Source: Arundinibacter roseus (GTDB taxonomy: Bacteria > Bacteroidota > Bacteroidia > Cytophagales > Spirosomataceae). Taken from it: a DNA stretch of 64,000 bases. This document shows positions 53,543 to 62,080 of this stretch, in pieces. Numbering within the stretch: position 1 is the first letter of the stretch; each line of letters begins with the position of its first letter. The position numbers and the translations under genes were made by a program. The stretch is taken from contig NZ_SMJU01000004.1 in the NCBI RefSeq assembly GCF_004348825.1, positions 140,759-204,758 on the forward strand. Direction: 5' to 3'. The notes under the pieces were generated by a model that saw only the letters and a program-made list of their open reading frames with translations, ran no database searches and had not been told where the DNA came from.

Positions 53543-54462
53543 CGTAAATTGGGGGGAAGGGGTAGTTGTGAACAAATAAATTCGATCCATTCTTCGGTTT
53601 TCTGGTGCGGGGAAAGCCACTGAATCCGGATTCCGTCGCGCTCCATTTTGCGAAAATACGTCATTTGCCGTTTCGCATAGCGATGTATTTCTGTTTCCAG
53701 TTTTTTAGTCATTTCGGTCAGGCTCATTATTCCGGTCAGGTACTCCGTGACGTACTTATATTCAAGTCCGTAGTAGATCAGTTGAGCGGCTGTTAAACCT
53801 GACTTTAACAAGCCGTCAACTTCCTCAATCAGACCAAGTTCCAGACGTTCATGAAGGCGTTTACTGATGCGTGCCCGCCGAACTTCAACGGGAGGGTTTA
53901 AGCCAAACACAGTATATTCAGGAAGGGTTGTCCCGGGATAATCTTCCAGCGAATTTTCCAAAAGCCAGGTAGCAATCTCAATCGCACGAATCAACCGCTT
54001 GCGGGTAGATACATCGGCTAGCTGAGAATAGGACGAGGGAATAGATCTAAATCGTTTGAGCAAATCGTCATCCTCCTGGGTTTCGAGTTCCTGGCGCAGC
54101 GGTTCGTTTACCGGAATGCCCGTATAGCCGTAGTTCTGCAACACCGAATGTATGTACAAACCCGTGCCGCCGCACAAAATGGGAACCTGCTTCCGTTGGT
54201 AAATTTGGGGCAAAAGTCCGGCTACATCCTGTTGAAACTGAAAAACATGGTACTTTTCACCCGGATCCAGAATGTCGATCAAATGATAAGGAATAGATTT
54301 TCCCTTAACGACATATTCGCTAAGGTCTTTGCCGGTCCCGATCGTCATGTGGCGATATACCTGCCGCGAATCAGCGCTGATGATTTCTCCCCCGATGCGG
54401 TGCGCCAATTGGGTAGCGAGCTGAGTTTTTCCGGAAGCCGTTGGGCCGAGCAGAACGATCAA
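53539..54462 (-). CDS. miaA: tRNA dimethylallyltransferase MiaA
   Basis: A 307-residue protein of standard length. P-loop GPTASGKTQLA at residues 6-16, then GGEIISADSRQVYRHMTIGTGK, PYHLIDILDPGEKYHVFQF and the C-terminal YAKRQMTYFRKM. MiaA adds a dimethylallyl group to A37 of tRNAs reading UNN codons, the substrate of MiaB (19,268). No in-frame ATG fits: a TAA lies six codons upstream and the first usable codon is TTG at 54,462, directly before the P-loop strand. It lies 21 bases after the upstream gene and overlaps the next by four. Confidence 0.95.
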   Translation of the reverse strand: MIVLLGPTASGKTQLATQLAHRIGGEIISADSRQVYRHMTIGTGKDLSEYVVKGKSIPYHLIDILDPGEKYHVFQFQQDVAGLLPQIYQRKQVPILCGGTGLYIHSVLQNYGYTGIPVNEPLRQELETQEDDDLLKRFRSIPSSYSQLADVSTRKRLIRAIEIATWLLENSLEDYPGTTLPEYTVFGLNPPVEVRRARISKRLHERLELGLIEEVDGLLKSGLTAAQLIYYGLEYKYVTEYLTGIMSLTEMTKKLETEIHRYAKRQMTYFRKMERDGIRIQWLSPHQKTEEWIEFICSQLPLPPNLR

Positions 54463-54483
54463 GGGACAGGTAGCGTGTTAAAG

Positions 54484-55389
54484 TCAGGGATGAATTGTCA
54501 GCACAAATTTACGACTTCCGGCCGTATAGACTTTCAAATATCCCTGTGCTTCGGCATTTAATTCTGTTAAACCTTCGGGTAAACGCTGCGTTGGATAGCG
54601 CTTCAAATTCTCGGGCTGTACCCAAAAAAGATGCTTATCGGTATCGTTCACGGCCTTAAAGCCTTGTTTTTCAAAACTTTGCCCCACCGACCATTCCAGG
54701 TCAACGTAGGTCATGATGTCATTCGGTTGGTGTTCTTTTACTACGTGTGAAAGTAGTTTAGTTAAACCTCCTACCACAGTAGTGTGAGCAAGATTGGCAA
54801 AGCGAATCATTTCAAACGATCGGTGAGGGCCGGTTTCGCGCGTAAAGATTCGGGGAGGTGCAAACGTCGCAAGCGCCACGAGCATTCCGTCCTGAGTACG
54901 AAGTTGATTGGTAAACAATTGGGGTGAATGCAAGACACGCTCGTAGTGCTGAGGCAGATATAAACCGTAGGCATAGCGAGCCGGCAGAGGGCCTTGCAGG
55001 TGATTTTCTTCTAAGAATCTTAACGTATCCGCTTTATCAACCCGCCTGACTTTGGTCAGCCGTGCGGGAATGCGCTCAGAAATGCCAAGCAAAGCTTTTA
55101 ATCGTGATTGAATGATGAATGGTTTAGTGAACCACAAATCTTCATGAATGATAATTGACTTATTAACAAGTTGATTTGCAGAAGTTTTCGAGTCGCTGAT
55201 TTGGCGTTGGTTTAATGACTTTAACGTAATGGTCAATACCCGAAAACCGTCGGAAGATTCAACGTTCACTACTTCCGGCGAATGCCTGACCACCCTCAAA
55301 CCGTTCGGCAAAGAAAGGACGAAGGTGGTCAGCCATGCTACAAAAGTGTCTTCAAAGGAATGCTTTGCTGCGTTTTGAGTAAGGTTCAT
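54484..55389 (-). CDS. 301-residue unknown protein, coupled to the pirin gene
   Basis: From the ATG at 55,389 (MNLTQNAAKHSFEDTF), which overlaps the pirin TGA as ATGA. The C-terminal half (about residues 165-280) has LVALATFAPPRIFTRE, SFEMIRFANLAHTTVVGGLT and DIMTYVDLEWSVGQSFEKQG. From memory, this resembles a domain in phage proteins and in the C-termini of some homing-endonuclease-like proteins, with a GNAT-like look, but I cannot name the family. No catalytic motif is certain. Position between pirin and miaA suggests a house-keeping rather than phage role. It is 21 bases from miaA. Confidence 0.75.
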   Translation of the reverse strand: MNLTQNAAKHSFEDTFVAWLTTFVLSLPNGLRVVRHSPEVVNVESSDGFRVLTITLKSLNQRQISDSKTSANQLVNKSIIIHEDLWFTKPFIIQSRLKALLGISERIPARLTKVRRVDKADTLRFLEENHLQGPLPARYAYGLYLPQHYERVLHSPQLFTNQLRTQDGMLVALATFAPPRIFTRETGPHRSFEMIRFANLAHTTVVGGLTKLLSHVVKEHQPNDIMTYVDLEWSVGQSFEKQGFKAVNDTDKHLFWVQPENLKRYPTQRLPEGLTELNAEAQGYLKVYTAGSRKFVLTIHP

Positions 55390-56240
55390 TCGTGCCAACT
55401 GCCAAATTTTCCCAAACGGTAGTCGCGGTAGGCTTCCTGAATTTCCTGCTCGGTATTCATCACAAATGGCCCCTGCGCGACTACCGGCTCACGAAATGGC
55501 TCAGCGTGTCCCAGCAAAATCAGCGAGTCGGCCTCGGCCTGTACTTCAATTGTACCTTCGGCATAGCCAAACTCTACTAAGTGCAGGGTAGGTACGGACG
55601 TTTGATTCACCGTCACTTTTCCCTGAATGACGTAAAACAAAATCGTGTGATTGGCCGGAATCGTCAGCGAGAGTTGTCCGGAAGTGTGTAATCGGATAGT
55701 TTGGAGCGAAATGTTAGTTGGCGTCGTGAAGGCACCCGGCTGCCCCTGCCAATCGCCGGCCACGAGATTTACTGAGCCTTGTCCGTCAGGTAGAGTTACG
55801 GTCGGGATTTCTTCTTTTGGAAGTCCGATGTACTGCGGGTCGGTCATTTTGTAGCGGGCGGGAAGGTTCAGCCACAATTGAAGGATTTCGAGATTTCCCC
55901 CTTCTTTTTTGAACGTATCCGACGACACCTCCGCATGAATCAGCCCGCGCCCGGCAGTCATGTACTGCACCCCCCCGGCCACAATCGTGCTTTCGTGTCC
56001 GCCTGAATCCTTGTGCATAATGTCGCCATCGACCACAAACGTTACCGTTTCCATACCCCGGTGCGGATGCGGGCCAAAGGGCATACCGGAGTTTCGGGGC
56101 GGATACACCTGCGGGCCGTGGTGGTTGAGGAGCAGGAATGGATCTAACTGCGGCAGCCCCGGACCGGGCAGGGGCGAGTACGTACTCAAATCGGCAATGG
56201 GTCGAAAGTCGGCTTTGTGTATTTTTTTAATGGGTCTCAT
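55386..56240 (-). CDS. Pirin-family protein
   Basis: About 284 residues from the ATG at 56,240 (MRPIKKIHKADFRPI); a longer frame exists upstream, but its first 37 residues are unlike pirin. Bicupin fold; metal-ligand histidines in FGPHPHRGMETVT, with RGLIHAE providing the later His/Glu. Pirins are iron-binding proteins; some have quercetinase activity or bind transcription factors, and the role here is unknown. It starts a minus-strand series with the 301-residue protein, miaA and the membrane protein, coupled by two ATGA overlaps. Confidence 0.9.
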   Translation of the reverse strand: MRPIKKIHKADFRPIADLSTYSPLPGPGLPQLDPFLLLNHHGPQVYPPRNSGMPFGPHPHRGMETVTFVVDGDIMHKDSGGHESTIVAGGVQYMTAGRGLIHAEVSSDTFKKEGGNLEILQLWLNLPARYKMTDPQYIGLPKEEIPTVTLPDGQGSVNLVAGDWQGQPGAFTTPTNISLQTIRLHTSGQLSLTIPANHTILFYVIQGKVTVNQTSVPTLHLVEFGYAEGTIEVQAEADSLILLGHAEPFREPVVAQGPFVMNTEQEIQEAYRDYRLGKFGSWHE

Positions 56241-56340
56241 GCGTTGTAAGTTGTTTGGAAGAAAACAGCCGGAAGGCCGAAGTAGTTTTTTGGGAGGGTG
56301 ATTTTGTGGCAGGTAGCAAGAAGTACGAGCAGTTTGTGCC

Positions 56341-57114
56341 CTAGAAATCAATGGGATTCTTCCTGAAAAAGCACCTTAACATGGATGCGTATTCGCAGGA
56401 GTCTTGCAGGGAGTCGTTATAATATTTTAAAATACATCTTTTAGCTTCCGCTTTGATCTCATGAGTCGTATCAGGAATAGCTCTTGCGATGTTATACAAA
56501 TCTCTCACTATTCTAAGCTTATCTCTCCTTTGTTCATTTAACAACTCTCTATCCAGCCCTAGTTTATCAATCGTCATGTTACCCCGGCCAAAAGTATCGA
56601 TGCCTACCGGAATTTCTTCTCTAAATTCAATGAACTGTTCAGGATTCTCTTTGAAAGGGTGTATAAAAACTGGTTCTTCGGTTGTATAATCCTCATGGTG
56701 AGACCTCGCTCTAATTGAGTCAGGCATTAATGGAAAAAGATTCTTCTTATGTCGCCTGTTGCATTTCGAACAAGACAACAATAAATTGTCCCAGGAATAA
56801 GCAAGCCAGTAATATCCAGGTTTGTTTATAGTTTCTTCATCTTGCACCCATCCTGATTTTGGCCTGAAATGTTCAACATCACCTTCTTCGATATGTCCAA
56901 TTTTTGATTCGCAAAAACAACATTTGTACGCTTGTGACTCTATAAGAATAGTCTTTACAGAAGGGTGTCCATAAATTGATTTTTCAAAATCCTCACTTTT
57001 AAAATCAACGAAACCATTTTCAAATTTAGAATTGAGTTTTTTAATGGCTGCAACTCCATCCACAGATAGGATCGAAGGAGGAGGTAGGGTTGCTCTATTA
57101 TTTAGTCGAATCAT
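56341..57114 (-). CDS. ptuB: HNH nuclease, Septu PtuB-like
   Basis: A 257-residue protein with an HNH core of the TIGR02646/PtuB type: C65-x2-C68 (KCCFCES), GDVEHFRPKSGW (H82) and LLLSCSKCNRRHKKNLFP (C115, C118, N119). This set is characteristic of the nuclease partner of the PtuA ATPase in Septu systems and of retron-Ec78-type effectors. In those systems the pair responds to phage infection and stops it by nucleic-acid cleavage. Here it follows an AAA ATPase gene by three bases. No reverse transcriptase or retron RNA was seen, so a stand-alone Septu pair is more likely. Confidence 0.87.
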   Translation of the reverse strand: MIRLNNRATLPPPSILSVDGVAAIKKLNSKFENGFVDFKSEDFEKSIYGHPSVKTILIESQAYKCCFCESKIGHIEEGDVEHFRPKSGWVQDEETINKPGYYWLAYSWDNLLLSCSKCNRRHKKNLFPLMPDSIRARSHHEDYTTEEPVFIHPFKENPEQFIEFREEIPVGIDTFGRGNMTIDKLGLDRELLNEQRRDKLRIVRDLYNIARAIPDTTHEIKAEAKRCILKYYNDSLQDSCEYASMLRCFFRKNPIDF

Positions 57115-57117
57115 TTT

Positions 57118-58494
57118 CTAATCGTCTTTCTTATTTTTTAAAAAGGCAGCGGCTTGATGTATCAAATCAAAGGCTTGTCTATCCGTATCGCTAAATCCTG
57201 TTGGTAGTCCATGTGCAATATTATTCAAATAATTTAATCGTTCCTGTTCTCTACTATCAAGATTGTTCTTTTTCAATAGAAGCTCACGTTCCTTTAATTG
57301 CATTTCTATATCAGGGCTTCGCGCGCTTTCCAAACCAAATAAATCGCTCGTTAAGATTTGATCTATTCTCCATTTCCGAACGGACTCCACATTACTATCA
57401 ATTACAACTCCTTCTTCTTCTTTGCGCAGTACCACAATGTTGGCATCCTGCGGCGCAGATTGAACAATTAATGGGCTATGAGCCGTTACAATGAACTGAG
57501 TATTAGGAAATCTCTCTGAAAGATAGGAGAAAATATCCCGCTGCCATTTGGGATGTAAATGCAGGTCTATTTCATCAATCAGTACAATTGCAGGTTCAGC
57601 TAGCGGGTTTTCGCTATCCGGGTATCGTAAAAATAATCGGGCGGCTAAATCAACCATCCACGAAACCATTGATTTATATCCAATACTTAACTGTTTAATT
57701 GTTACCCATCCGAGCGAAACTTTAAATTCAACAATTGGTGTATAATTGGATAGAGAGGGTAAGTTGAACCGGATATCTTCAACTTCTGGTAAAAGATTTA
57801 TCAACATATCCTTTACCAATTCTCGTTGACGCGTTGCCCGATTTTTAATTGACGATTCTTTGCTAGCCGCATAATCCAATCGTAAAAGCCATTCCTCTGC
57901 GTTTAGTAGGGTAGCATCCGGGGAAAATAATGTTTCATTATTTTGACTTTGACTTTCAGATAGGTTAGTTGAACTAATTCCTCTACTTGCTCCATATGCG
58001 TAAACTATTAACTGATTATTACTAAATTGAAAATCACCCCTAAGTTTTATTTGATTATTTTCAAGTGAAAACCATAAATCTATATCAGTTAATGCCTCAT
58101 CAATAGAATGAATATTATCTATTTTAATTTGATTACTATTTTTTTTATTTTTGTAAAAAAGATTTGACTTAATAGCAGAAGGTTCATTATTTAACGCCAG
58201 TCTAAAATCATCTTTGTTGTTAAGAAAATAACCATTAAATAGGCGTATTGGGCCTTTGTATATATCTTCATTTCCAAAATTGTTTGTTTTGAAGTAGGCA
58301 GTTTCTAACAACGAAAGACATTGCAGCAGCGTTGTTTTACCTGTTCCATTATCGCCAAGTATTACGGTCCATTTTGCCCAGCTTCCATCGTCTTTTGTAA
58401 GATTCAATGTGGAGCGTTCTTTAAATCCCCGAATGTTTTTCAATTCAATACTTGAAAAATAAACAGGAGTATTGTCAGTTGATGTAGTATTCAT
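57118..58494 (-). CDS. ptuA: ABC-type ATPase, Septu PtuA-like
   Basis: A 458-residue SMC/ABC-like ATPase. Walker A is GDNGTGKTT (47-55), a signature-like LSIGYKSM lies around 269-276, Walker B is AIVLIDEID (D307, E308) and the switch His is in VTAHSPLIV (H339). A helical insert of about 170 residues separates them, typical of OLD/PtuA-type defence ATPases. No TOPRIM domain is visible. The adjacent HNH gene makes a Septu pair. The gene starts 163 bases after hsdS, with a terminator-like hairpin in the gap, so it may have its own promoter. Confidence 0.87.
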   Translation of the reverse strand: MNTTSTDNTPVYFSSIELKNIRGFKERSTLNLTKDDGSWAKWTVILGDNGTGKTTLLQCLSLLETAYFKTNNFGNEDIYKGPIRLFNGYFLNNKDDFRLALNNEPSAIKSNLFYKNKKNSNQIKIDNIHSIDEALTDIDLWFSLENNQIKLRGDFQFSNNQLIVYAYGASRGISSTNLSESQSQNNETLFSPDATLLNAEEWLLRLDYAASKESSIKNRATRQRELVKDMLINLLPEVEDIRFNLPSLSNYTPIVEFKVSLGWVTIKQLSIGYKSMVSWMVDLAARLFLRYPDSENPLAEPAIVLIDEIDLHLHPKWQRDIFSYLSERFPNTQFIVTAHSPLIVQSAPQDANIVVLRKEEEGVVIDSNVESVRKWRIDQILTSDLFGLESARSPDIEMQLKERELLLKKNNLDSREQERLNYLNNIAHGLPTGFSDTDRQAFDLIHQAAAFLKNKKDD

Positions 58495-58536
58495 TGTCCT
58501 ATCGCTTTACCTTTTACTTCTCTTTGAACAAAAACA

Positions 58537-58565
58537 GAGTGACTGTGCATAAGTGCATGTCACTC
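58537..58565 (-). terminator. Terminator-like hairpin between hsdS and ptuA
   Basis: Stem GAGTGAC/GTCACTC (58537-58543 with 58559-58565) with an inner TGCA/TGCA pairing; on the minus strand the stem is followed by TGTTTTTGTTC. It would separate the restriction genes from the Septu pair, or act as an attenuator for it. Confidence 0.6.
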
Positions 58566-58656
58566 AGATTTTTACATGAATAAACTTTATATAGCTTTTT
58601 TGTGGCTTTTGAGTAAAGTACGAAAAGATTTCCCAAAAAAAGAAAAACCGTACACC

Positions 58657-59910
58657 TCACTCCACCACCTGCCCCTCCGGCGCAAGCGCCTCCCGCAGCA
58701 CCTGCTGCAATAGCTGCTCGTTGTGCTGCTGACTGCCCCGGATACTCGCCTCCAAAGCATCAGTATATTTGACTAAATTTTCGTATAAATCTTGTTCTGC
58801 TAATGATATGACTGGTAAAGGTGTTTCTAGAATTGATGAAACCTTTAATGAAACATTTGCAGCACCTTTCATTTTGTCAACAAAAAAAAAATGTTTGTAA
58901 TAGTCAAGGTAATGATACATGAATTTCATATTAAAAAATTGAGGTAAGTATGTCATAACACAAGCAAGGATATTTCCGACAGCGAAGTCCCCATCTTCAA
59001 AATGAATTCTTTTTAGAGAAGCGTGGCCATGTCCAGTTGAAGAAACTAATGGAATTAAAATACCCTTACCGGAAAAATGAGATTCATTATGTGTTAACCT
59101 TTCTTCTCCTGTAACAACAAGTGGTATAACTCCATCAATTGCTTTCTTTATGCCTACTTTTCCTTTTTCCACAATACATACTTCACCTAATCGAATAAAA
59201 ACTATTTTTTTCCAATAATCAAATGGTACTTCTTCTTCCGAAATAGGCGGTAGAGGTTTTTCTTTTTTGATTTTCTTTTCCTTCACCAACCGGCCTTTTT
59301 CGGCTTTTATGCGCGCCAACAGTTCGCTTGCGGGCTCGTCGGTGGGGTCTTGCGCCACAAGTTTTCCCTGCATCGCTTCCCGCAAAAATGCCTGCCGGAG
59401 TTGTTTGACGAGGTGTAGCTGGTGCGTGAGTTCGGTGGAGAGGTTGGCGTTTTGTGTTTCTAGGATCAGGTACTTTTCAACAAACTTTATCTGTTCCTCA
59501 ATCGGAGGTAGCGGAATTTCGATTTTCGCTATTTCTTTCATGGGAAGAGATACATTAGCCATTCCCTTCATTCGCCCGACCAATTCTTCTTCCTTATTTA
59601 GATCAAGAAATCGATAGAGGTAATCTGCCCGTAAAACACTTTCGTCTTTTGGCTGAACCACACAAAGGATAGAACCGACTGCAAATTGGCCAGTTTGATA
59701 GTGAATCCTTTTCAAACTACGATGCCCATGTCCGGTAGAAGATACAAGAGGAATCACAACGGCGTTTCCTTCAAAATGAAACTCATTGTGTGTGAGTCTT
59801 TCTTCGGCGGTTACTACCAGTGGGTACTCGCCAGGAATTGCTTTACTAATACCAATTTTCCCTTTTTCGATTAAACATAACTCCCCGAGCGTAAATTTCT
59901 GCCAACTCAT
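58657..59910 (-). CDS. hsdS: Type I restriction specificity subunit with duplicated recognition domains
   Basis: A 417-residue HsdS with two target recognition domains (about residues 5-135 and 235-370) separated by conserved helices (LTHQLHLVKQLRQAFLREAM, followed by a basic linker). The two TRD cores (16-82 and 249-315) are 49/67 identical by eye, e.g. LVVTAEERLTHNEFHF against LVVTGEERLTHNESHF, and both have IPLVSSTGHGH. HsdS normally has unrelated TRDs giving an asymmetric target; two like TRDs predict a palindromic bipartite target. The gene overlaps hsdM by four bases (ATGA). Confidence 0.95.
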   Translation of the reverse strand: MSWQKFTLGELCLIEKGKIGISKAIPGEYPLVVTAEERLTHNEFHFEGNAVVIPLVSSTGHGHRSLKRIHYQTGQFAVGSILCVVQPKDESVLRADYLYRFLDLNKEEELVGRMKGMANVSLPMKEIAKIEIPLPPIEEQIKFVEKYLILETQNANLSTELTHQLHLVKQLRQAFLREAMQGKLVAQDPTDEPASELLARIKAEKGRLVKEKKIKKEKPLPPISEEEVPFDYWKKIVFIRLGEVCIVEKGKVGIKKAIDGVIPLVVTGEERLTHNESHFSGKGILIPLVSSTGHGHASLKRIHFEDGDFAVGNILACVMTYLPQFFNMKFMYHYLDYYKHFFFVDKMKGAANVSLKVSSILETPLPVISLAEQDLYENLVKYTDALEASIRGSQQHNEQLLQQVLREALAPEGQVVE

Positions 59911-61343
59911 AACACCGCTACTTTTAACTGATTCAACAAATCACTACTTTTTTCAAAGGACGCTTCGAGCATCTGCAAGAGTTCGGCACTGCTGTATTCG
60001 ATGCTTTCTTCGGTCTTTGTGGGGTTTTTGATGTCGAGGTCGTAGTTGCGGTCCAGGATCGTCTGTATGTCAACCTTCCAGCAGATGTCGCTTTCCTGCC
60101 GGTTGTTCCACCAGGTTTTGATGGGTTCAAACTCCTCCACCCGTATCGTCTTCGTTTTACTGTATGATTTTTGGCCTTCGGGCAGGCGGTGTTCGTAGTA
60201 CCATATTTCTTTGGTGGGCTCGCCTTTGGTAAAAAACAGCAGGTTGGTAGCCACCGTCGCATAGGGCTGAAACACCGAGTTGGGCAGCCGGATAATCGTG
60301 TGCAGGTTGCAGTCTTCCACGAGTTTTTGGCGCACCCGCTGCTTCACGCCCTCGCCCGTGAGCGAGCCGTCGGGCAGCACAATACCGGCCCGTCCGCCCT
60401 GTTTGAGCAGGTGCATCATCAAAATCAGGAAAAGGTCGGCGCTTTCTTTGGTTCGGTAGTTGAGCGGAAAATTGTTCTCGTTGCTATTGGCCACAATGCC
60501 GCCAAAAGGCGGGTTGGCCACAATTGCATCCACGCGGTCTTTTTCGGTAAAACTGCTCAGCGGCTGATCCAGCGAATCACGAAACGTGATGTTGGGCACC
60601 TCCATGTCGTGCAAAATGAGGTTGGTGGTTGCCAGCAGGTAGGGCAGCGGCTTGTACTCCCAGCCCATGATATTCTGAGACATCAGCGCCAGGTCTTCCA
60701 CGCTGTTGTTTAGCTTGCGGAGGTGCTCAATCGTGGCCGTCAGGTAGCCGCCCGTTCCGCAGCTTGGATCCAGAATCCGCTCGCCCAGCTGTGGGTTTAT
60801 AATGTCGCAGATAAACTCCGTAATGGCACGGGGCGTATAAAACTCACCGCTTTTTCCGGCGCTTTGCAGTTCTTTCAGGATCGTTTCGTAGAGCTCGCCA
60901 AAAGCGTGACGGTCTTTGGACTTATTAAAATCAATTTTATTGAGTTCGTTCAGCACCTTGCGGAGGTTAATTCCGCTCTTCATGTAGTTGTTGTTTCCCT
61001 GAAACACCTCGCGCACCAGCAGCGCCCGCCGCCGGATTAGGCCATCCGTAACGCCCACCGACAGATTTCGCAGGGCAGGAAATAGCTCACGGTCCACAAA
61101 TTCTACCAGTTCGTCGCCTGTCATGCCTTCGTCGTCCTGTGCCCACGCTTTCCAGTGCAGCAACGCCGGAATGGGGCTGACGTAATCGTCGTTCATGGTT
61201 TCGAGTTCAAGGTCTTTATCCGAAAATATTTTGAGGAAAAGCATCCAGCCGAGTTGTTCAATGCGTTGGGCGTCGCCGTTGAGGCCGGTGTCCTGCCACA
61301 TAATCCGCCGGATGCTATCGAGGGTTCCTTTTAGGTTGGTCAT
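59907..61343 (-). CDS. hsdM: Type I restriction N6-adenine methyltransferase subunit
   Basis: A 478-residue protein. An N-terminal HsdM helical domain (MWQDTGLNGDAQRIEQLGWM) precedes the methyltransferase core with the SAM motif LDPSCGTGGYL and the catalytic motif VANPPFGG (NPPF), which identifies it as an N6-adenine methylase. The C-terminus is rich in Trp and Lys as usual. Together with HsdS it methylates the host target. The gene follows two unrecognised AT-rich genes by 56 bases. All elements appear intact. Confidence 0.96.
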   Translation of the reverse strand: MTNLKGTLDSIRRIMWQDTGLNGDAQRIEQLGWMLFLKIFSDKDLELETMNDDYVSPIPALLHWKAWAQDDEGMTGDELVEFVDRELFPALRNLSVGVTDGLIRRRALLVREVFQGNNNYMKSGINLRKVLNELNKIDFNKSKDRHAFGELYETILKELQSAGKSGEFYTPRAITEFICDIINPQLGERILDPSCGTGGYLTATIEHLRKLNNSVEDLALMSQNIMGWEYKPLPYLLATTNLILHDMEVPNITFRDSLDQPLSSFTEKDRVDAIVANPPFGGIVANSNENNFPLNYRTKESADLFLILMMHLLKQGGRAGIVLPDGSLTGEGVKQRVRQKLVEDCNLHTIIRLPNSVFQPYATVATNLLFFTKGEPTKEIWYYEHRLPEGQKSYSKTKTIRVEEFEPIKTWWNNRQESDICWKVDIQTILDRNYDLDIKNPTKTEESIEYSSAELLQMLEASFEKSSDLLNQLKVAVL

Positions 61344-61399
61344 TTTTGGGGGTTAAATTGGTTGAAATAGCACTAAACAGGTACACGGGATTTTTAAGT

Positions 61400-62080
61400 T
61401 TAAGAAATAAAAGTTAGAATCCAGTTGTAAATATATTTACTAAAAACTCCCAATAAATATATAATTATTGTAGAGATTATGTCAGAAAGTACCGAGTTTT
61501 TTGTCCCAGAAATTAAACCATAAATTCTAGTATTTTGAATTTTGAAAAATAAATTATCAATGTAACTGGATTTTATTTTTAGAATTTTAACATTATCATA
61601 TTTTTTAACTTCCATTAGTTTGCTTTCAATATTTAGTGAATAGCCTTGAATTATAACCTTATTAACTGAGGGTAATTTGGAAAGTTCATTGATTAAATTT
61701 TTTAATTTATTTAATTGTTCTAATTCCACGAGTGTAAAAAAATGACAGTTATTACCTTCATGGCTTTCAATTATTGCTGTGGCTAATAAAATATTTCCAT
61801 AATCATTTGAAATTACTTTTGTAATGCTGTTAATGGATCCAATCTTATCTTCATTTAATATATTTAAATTAATAAGATTCCTTTGTCCGTCGAACACACT
61901 GGCAATAAAATATGATTTTTGATTTGGATTTGAAATAATTGAATATTGTACTGATGATAAATCAATCCCACATGATTTAAGTATATAGTTAGGCAAAAAG
62001 CCTTCATATTTTGAAATTTTGAGAGTACCTTTTTCTAAAATTGAAAACTCCTTCCATAATTCCATATAATTTTTTTCCAT
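61400..62080 (-). CDS. Unknown protein with ACT-like region and C-terminal membrane segment
   Basis: About 226 residues from the ATG at 62,080 (MEKNYMELWKEFS); a GTG further upstream is less likely. Residues about 63-140 (LNILNEDKIGSINSITKVIS, then GNILLATAIIES, later LPSVNKVIIQG) show a beta-alpha-beta-beta-alpha-beta order like an ACT domain, with the typical D-x-I-G-S-I turn before the helix. A C-terminal hydrophobic segment (about 194-222) is likely a membrane anchor. The base composition is much more AT-rich than neighbouring hsd genes. The start overlaps the upstream unknown gene by 46 bases. I do not recognise the family. Confidence 0.75.
   Translation of the reverse strand: MEKNYMELWKEFSILEKGTLKISKYEGFLPNYILKSCGIDLSSVQYSIISNPNQKSYFIASVFDGQRNLINLNILNEDKIGSINSITKVISNDYGNILLATAIIESHEGNNCHFFTLVELEQLNKLKNLINELSKLPSVNKVIIQGYSLNIESKLMEVKKYDNVKILKIKSSYIDNLFFKIQNTRIYGLISGTKNSVLSDIISTIIIYLLGVFSKYIYNWILTFIS

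Noticed and set aside
56341-58494. Retron of the Ec78 type
   Set aside because: The ATPase and HNH genes match retron effector partners, but no reverse transcriptase or msr-msd-like RNA region was seen, so a Septu pair is the simpler reading.
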